NCBI RefSeq assembly: GCF_035627495.1
Contig: NZ_DASPLO010000177.1
Span: forward strand, 20,052-84,051
Direction: 5' to 3'
DNA length: 64,000 nucleotides
Source of the DNA: Methylocaldum sp035627495
GTDB lineage: Bacteria; Pseudomonadota; Gammaproteobacteria; Methylococcales; Methylococcaceae
Shown here: piece after piece, positions 62,463 to 64,000 of the stretch
How the letters are laid out: each line of letters opens with the position of its first letter
Numbering within the stretch: the stretch's first letter is position 1
Translations under genes and position numbers: made by a program
Notes under the pieces: model-generated
The model's database searches: none
The model's input: only the letters and a program-made list of their open reading frames with translations
Told to the model about the DNA's origin: nothing

Positions 62463-63487
62463 TGCACGCTTCATCTTTGACTCAACTGGACTATGCCCCA
62501 AAAGGCTTGATCGAGATCGACGCCGAACGTCTCCATTCGATATTGCCGGGACCGACACTCATTCATCTTCAGGGACGTCACGAAAGACCGTTGTTCGTAT
62601 CCGTGCTGCTTCACGGCAATGAGCCTACCGGTCTACATGCTCTCCAGACTCTGCTCAGAAAATATACGGACCAGCCTTTGCCGCGCTCGTTATCGGTTTT
62701 TATCGGCAATGTCAGTGCGGCGCGGGGAGGCGTGCGGAGGCTGGAGGGGCAGGTGGATTACAATCGCGTCTGGCCCGGAACTTCTCATGCCGCTTGTCGA
62801 GAGACGGCGATGATGCAGGCTGTGGTGGAGGAAATGGCGCGGCGCCACGTTTTCGCCAGCATCGATGTGCACAACAATACCGGGGTGAATCCTCATTACG
62901 CCTGCGTCAATCGGCTGGACCACCGGTTTTTCCGGCTGGCATCCATGTTCGGCCGGATGGTGATTTATTTCACCTATCCCAAAGGCACTCAAACCTCGGC
63001 TTTCGCCCGACTATGTCCTGCCGTCACGCTGGAGTGCGGTAAACCCGGACAAAAATATGGGAGCGAACATGCTTTCGAATACTTGGACGCCTGTCTGCAC
63101 CTCACCGATATACCGGATCATCCGGTTGCATCGCAAGATCTGGATTTTTATCACACGGTCGTACAAGTCACAGTGCGCGAGGACGTATCCTTCGGTTTTC
63201 AATCCGCGACCCCGGATCTCCAACTGAACGAAGACTTGGATCATCTCAATTTCACGGAACTGAGCGCGGGCACGGTTTTGGGAACTCTCAAGAACGGCTC
63301 ATCCATTCTGCCATTCATTGCTTGCGACGAAGCGGGGCGGGATGTGGCCTCCGATTACTTCGAAATTCGCGAAGACCGGCTGGTGTTGAAAAAGGCGGTT
63401 ATGCCTTCCATGTTGACCCTGGACAAACAGATTATCCGTCAGGACTGCTTTTGCTATTTGATGGAAAAGAAAGCGCTCAACACCTGA
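62450..63487 (+). CDS. Succinylglutamate desuccinylase/aspartoacylase family (M14) protein
   Basis: 345 residues of the zinc carboxypeptidase-like AstE/AspA family. Zinc motif HGNEPTG (His-x-x-Glu) at about residue 55, later zinc His in SIDVHNNTG, and TLECGKPGQ with the catalytic acid. The preceding GCS2-type ligase is translationally coupled, which suggests one enzyme makes and the other cleaves an amide, or both act on one N-acyl amino acid. Start ATG 62450 with GGAGAG upstream; ATG 62462 is possible. Confidence 0.87.
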   Translation: MAALMHASSLTQLDYAPKGLIEIDAERLHSILPGPTLIHLQGRHERPLFVSVLLHGNEPTGLHALQTLLRKYTDQPLPRSLSVFIGNVSAARGGVRRLEGQVDYNRVWPGTSHAACRETAMMQAVVEEMARRHVFASIDVHNNTGVNPHYACVNRLDHRFFRLASMFGRMVIYFTYPKGTQTSAFARLCPAVTLECGKPGQKYGSEHAFEYLDACLHLTDIPDHPVASQDLDFYHTVVQVTVREDVSFGFQSATPDLQLNEDLDHLNFTELSAGTVLGTLKNGSSILPFIACDEAGRDVASDYFEIREDRLVLKKAVMPSMLTLDKQIIRQDCFCYLMEKKALNT

Positions 63488-63640
63488 CGGTGAAAGGAAT
63501 CCGGATCTCTTGTATCGTACGTCGCCGGTATTCCGAAAAGCCTTGCATATTCGAGAGCAAAGCACGGCCGAAAGAGCTTTGCGATGCCGGAACAACCGAC
63601 AAATTCAAATTAAAACAATATCACTCGGAGGAGAGGAAAT

Positions 63641-63938
63641 ATGATAGGCGGCATCGTCGCAGTATTGATTGCGTACTGGTTTTATCGCAGTGCAGAAGAT
63701 TGTGGTCTTTCAACTTTCCAATGGGCTTTCGCGGGGCTTTTGGCCTTTTACGTACCCAATTTCGCCTGGAGCCTGCTGGTCGCGAAACCGTGGGTTACAT
63801 CACTCCACGCGCAGCAGGCTACGTTTTCTACCGGGCTGATCAATTTTTCGTCCGTCGCCCTAGTGCTTCGCCACGGTAGCAGTGCAATGTTTGGTCATGT
63901 CTTGGGTCTGATGATTGTCTGGAAGCCAGGAGACGATC
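63641..63938 (+). CDS. Small membrane protein, probably interrupted by an insertion sequence
   Basis: An open frame with a very strong ribosome site (GGAGGAGAGG) begins at ATG 63641: MIGGIVAVLIAYWFYRSAED, then hydrophobic AFAGLLAFYVPNFAWSLLVA and later helices. It has no stop before the window edge and runs into the adjacent transposase region in another frame, so its natural C-terminus is probably displaced. About 80 residues of gene-like sequence are seen before the likely insertion boundary near 63877. Family not recognised. Confidence 0.6.
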
Positions 63939-64000
63939 ATGCGAACCCAGAAATACGCAGTGAAACTGACGGCCGAGGCGCGCTCGGCCGTGGAACGCTT
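63939..64000 (+). mobile_element. Start of an IS630-type transposase (3' partial)
   Basis: ATG 63939 with CCAGGAG about 7 bp upstream starts MRTQKYAVKLTAEARSAVER, which is the typical first helix of IS630-family transposases (KY-x-V-x-LT-x-E-E-R). The rest is beyond the window. The left end of the element may lie near the TA at 63876-63877, since this family inserts at TA, but the boundary cannot be fixed here. Confidence 0.75.

Noticed and set aside
1..64000. CRISPR arrays, rRNA genes, prophage, toxin-antitoxin or restriction islands
   Set aside because: No regularly spaced repeats, rRNA-like sequence, phage structural genes or defence-type gene clusters were seen.

Overview
The window reads as an ordinary chromosomal stretch of a gammaproteobacterium, most likely a methanotroph-type member of Methylococcales. 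This is inference from gene order and family flavour: recA-recX-alaS-lysC-csrA-tRNA-Ser, rpsP-rimM-trmD-rplS, and a four-gene lpxA-gnnA-gnnB-lpxB lipid A cluster. No methane oxidation gene lies in the window, so the lineage is not proven. There are about 50 credible protein genes, two tRNAs, no rRNA, no CRISPR array, and one insertion sequence that begins at the right edge.

Layout. 1-4.1 kb (+): cdsA (5' cut off by the window), dxr, rseP and a dsbC-type disulfide isomerase. 4.2-6.75 kb (-): mutS. 6.8-17.4 kb (+): a dense housekeeping run of pncC, thpR, recA, recX, alaS, lysC, csrA, tRNA-Ser(GCU), rpsP, rimM, trmD, rplS, an Ogt-type alkyltransferase and xerD. 17.4-21.6 kb (+): lpxA, gnnA, gnnB, lpxB, which together predict a lipid A built on a diamino sugar. 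21.6-23.4 kb (-): an EAL-CBS-GGDEF cyclic-di-GMP protein. 23.6-27.2 kb (+): a short-coil GreA/GreB relative, a YgjP-type metalloprotein, a thioredoxin-like protein, a quinone oxidoreductase and a Sel1-repeat protein; ppnP follows on the minus strand.

27.5-42.2 kb is more accessory. It holds a 148-bp palindromic repeat, a CruF-like carotenoid hydratase, a hybrid histidine kinase whose N-terminus carries the ethylene-receptor copper-site residues, an FKBP lipoprotein, an ABC exporter, a phospholipase D-VTT fusion next to an endonuclease/exonuclease/phosphatase, and a FixJ-type regulator behind a good sigma-54 promoter match, followed by a large PAS histidine kinase. 42.3-46.4 kb (-): sucA-sucB of 2-oxoglutarate dehydrogenase. 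46.8-50.8 kb: an EAL-HDOD protein, moaA, a DUF6494 protein, an NnrU-family membrane protein and moaB. 51.1-57.0 kb: a TolC-MFP-RND efflux operon that contains a second 148-bp repeat. 57.4-60.8 kb: a membrane protein, a patatin phospholipase, DUF4389 and DUF2127 proteins and tRNA-Gly(CCC). 61.0-64 kb: a GCS2-family ligase coupled to an M14-family deacylase, a small membrane protein, and the start of an IS630-type transposase.

The most notable observations are the ethylene-receptor-like sensor kinase, the pair of 148-bp repeats whose terminal arms differ between copies while remaining self-complementary within each copy, the non-canonical CTG start of recX, the gnnAB lipid A cluster and the sigma-54-type promoter. 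I did not find a large undescribed multi-gene system.
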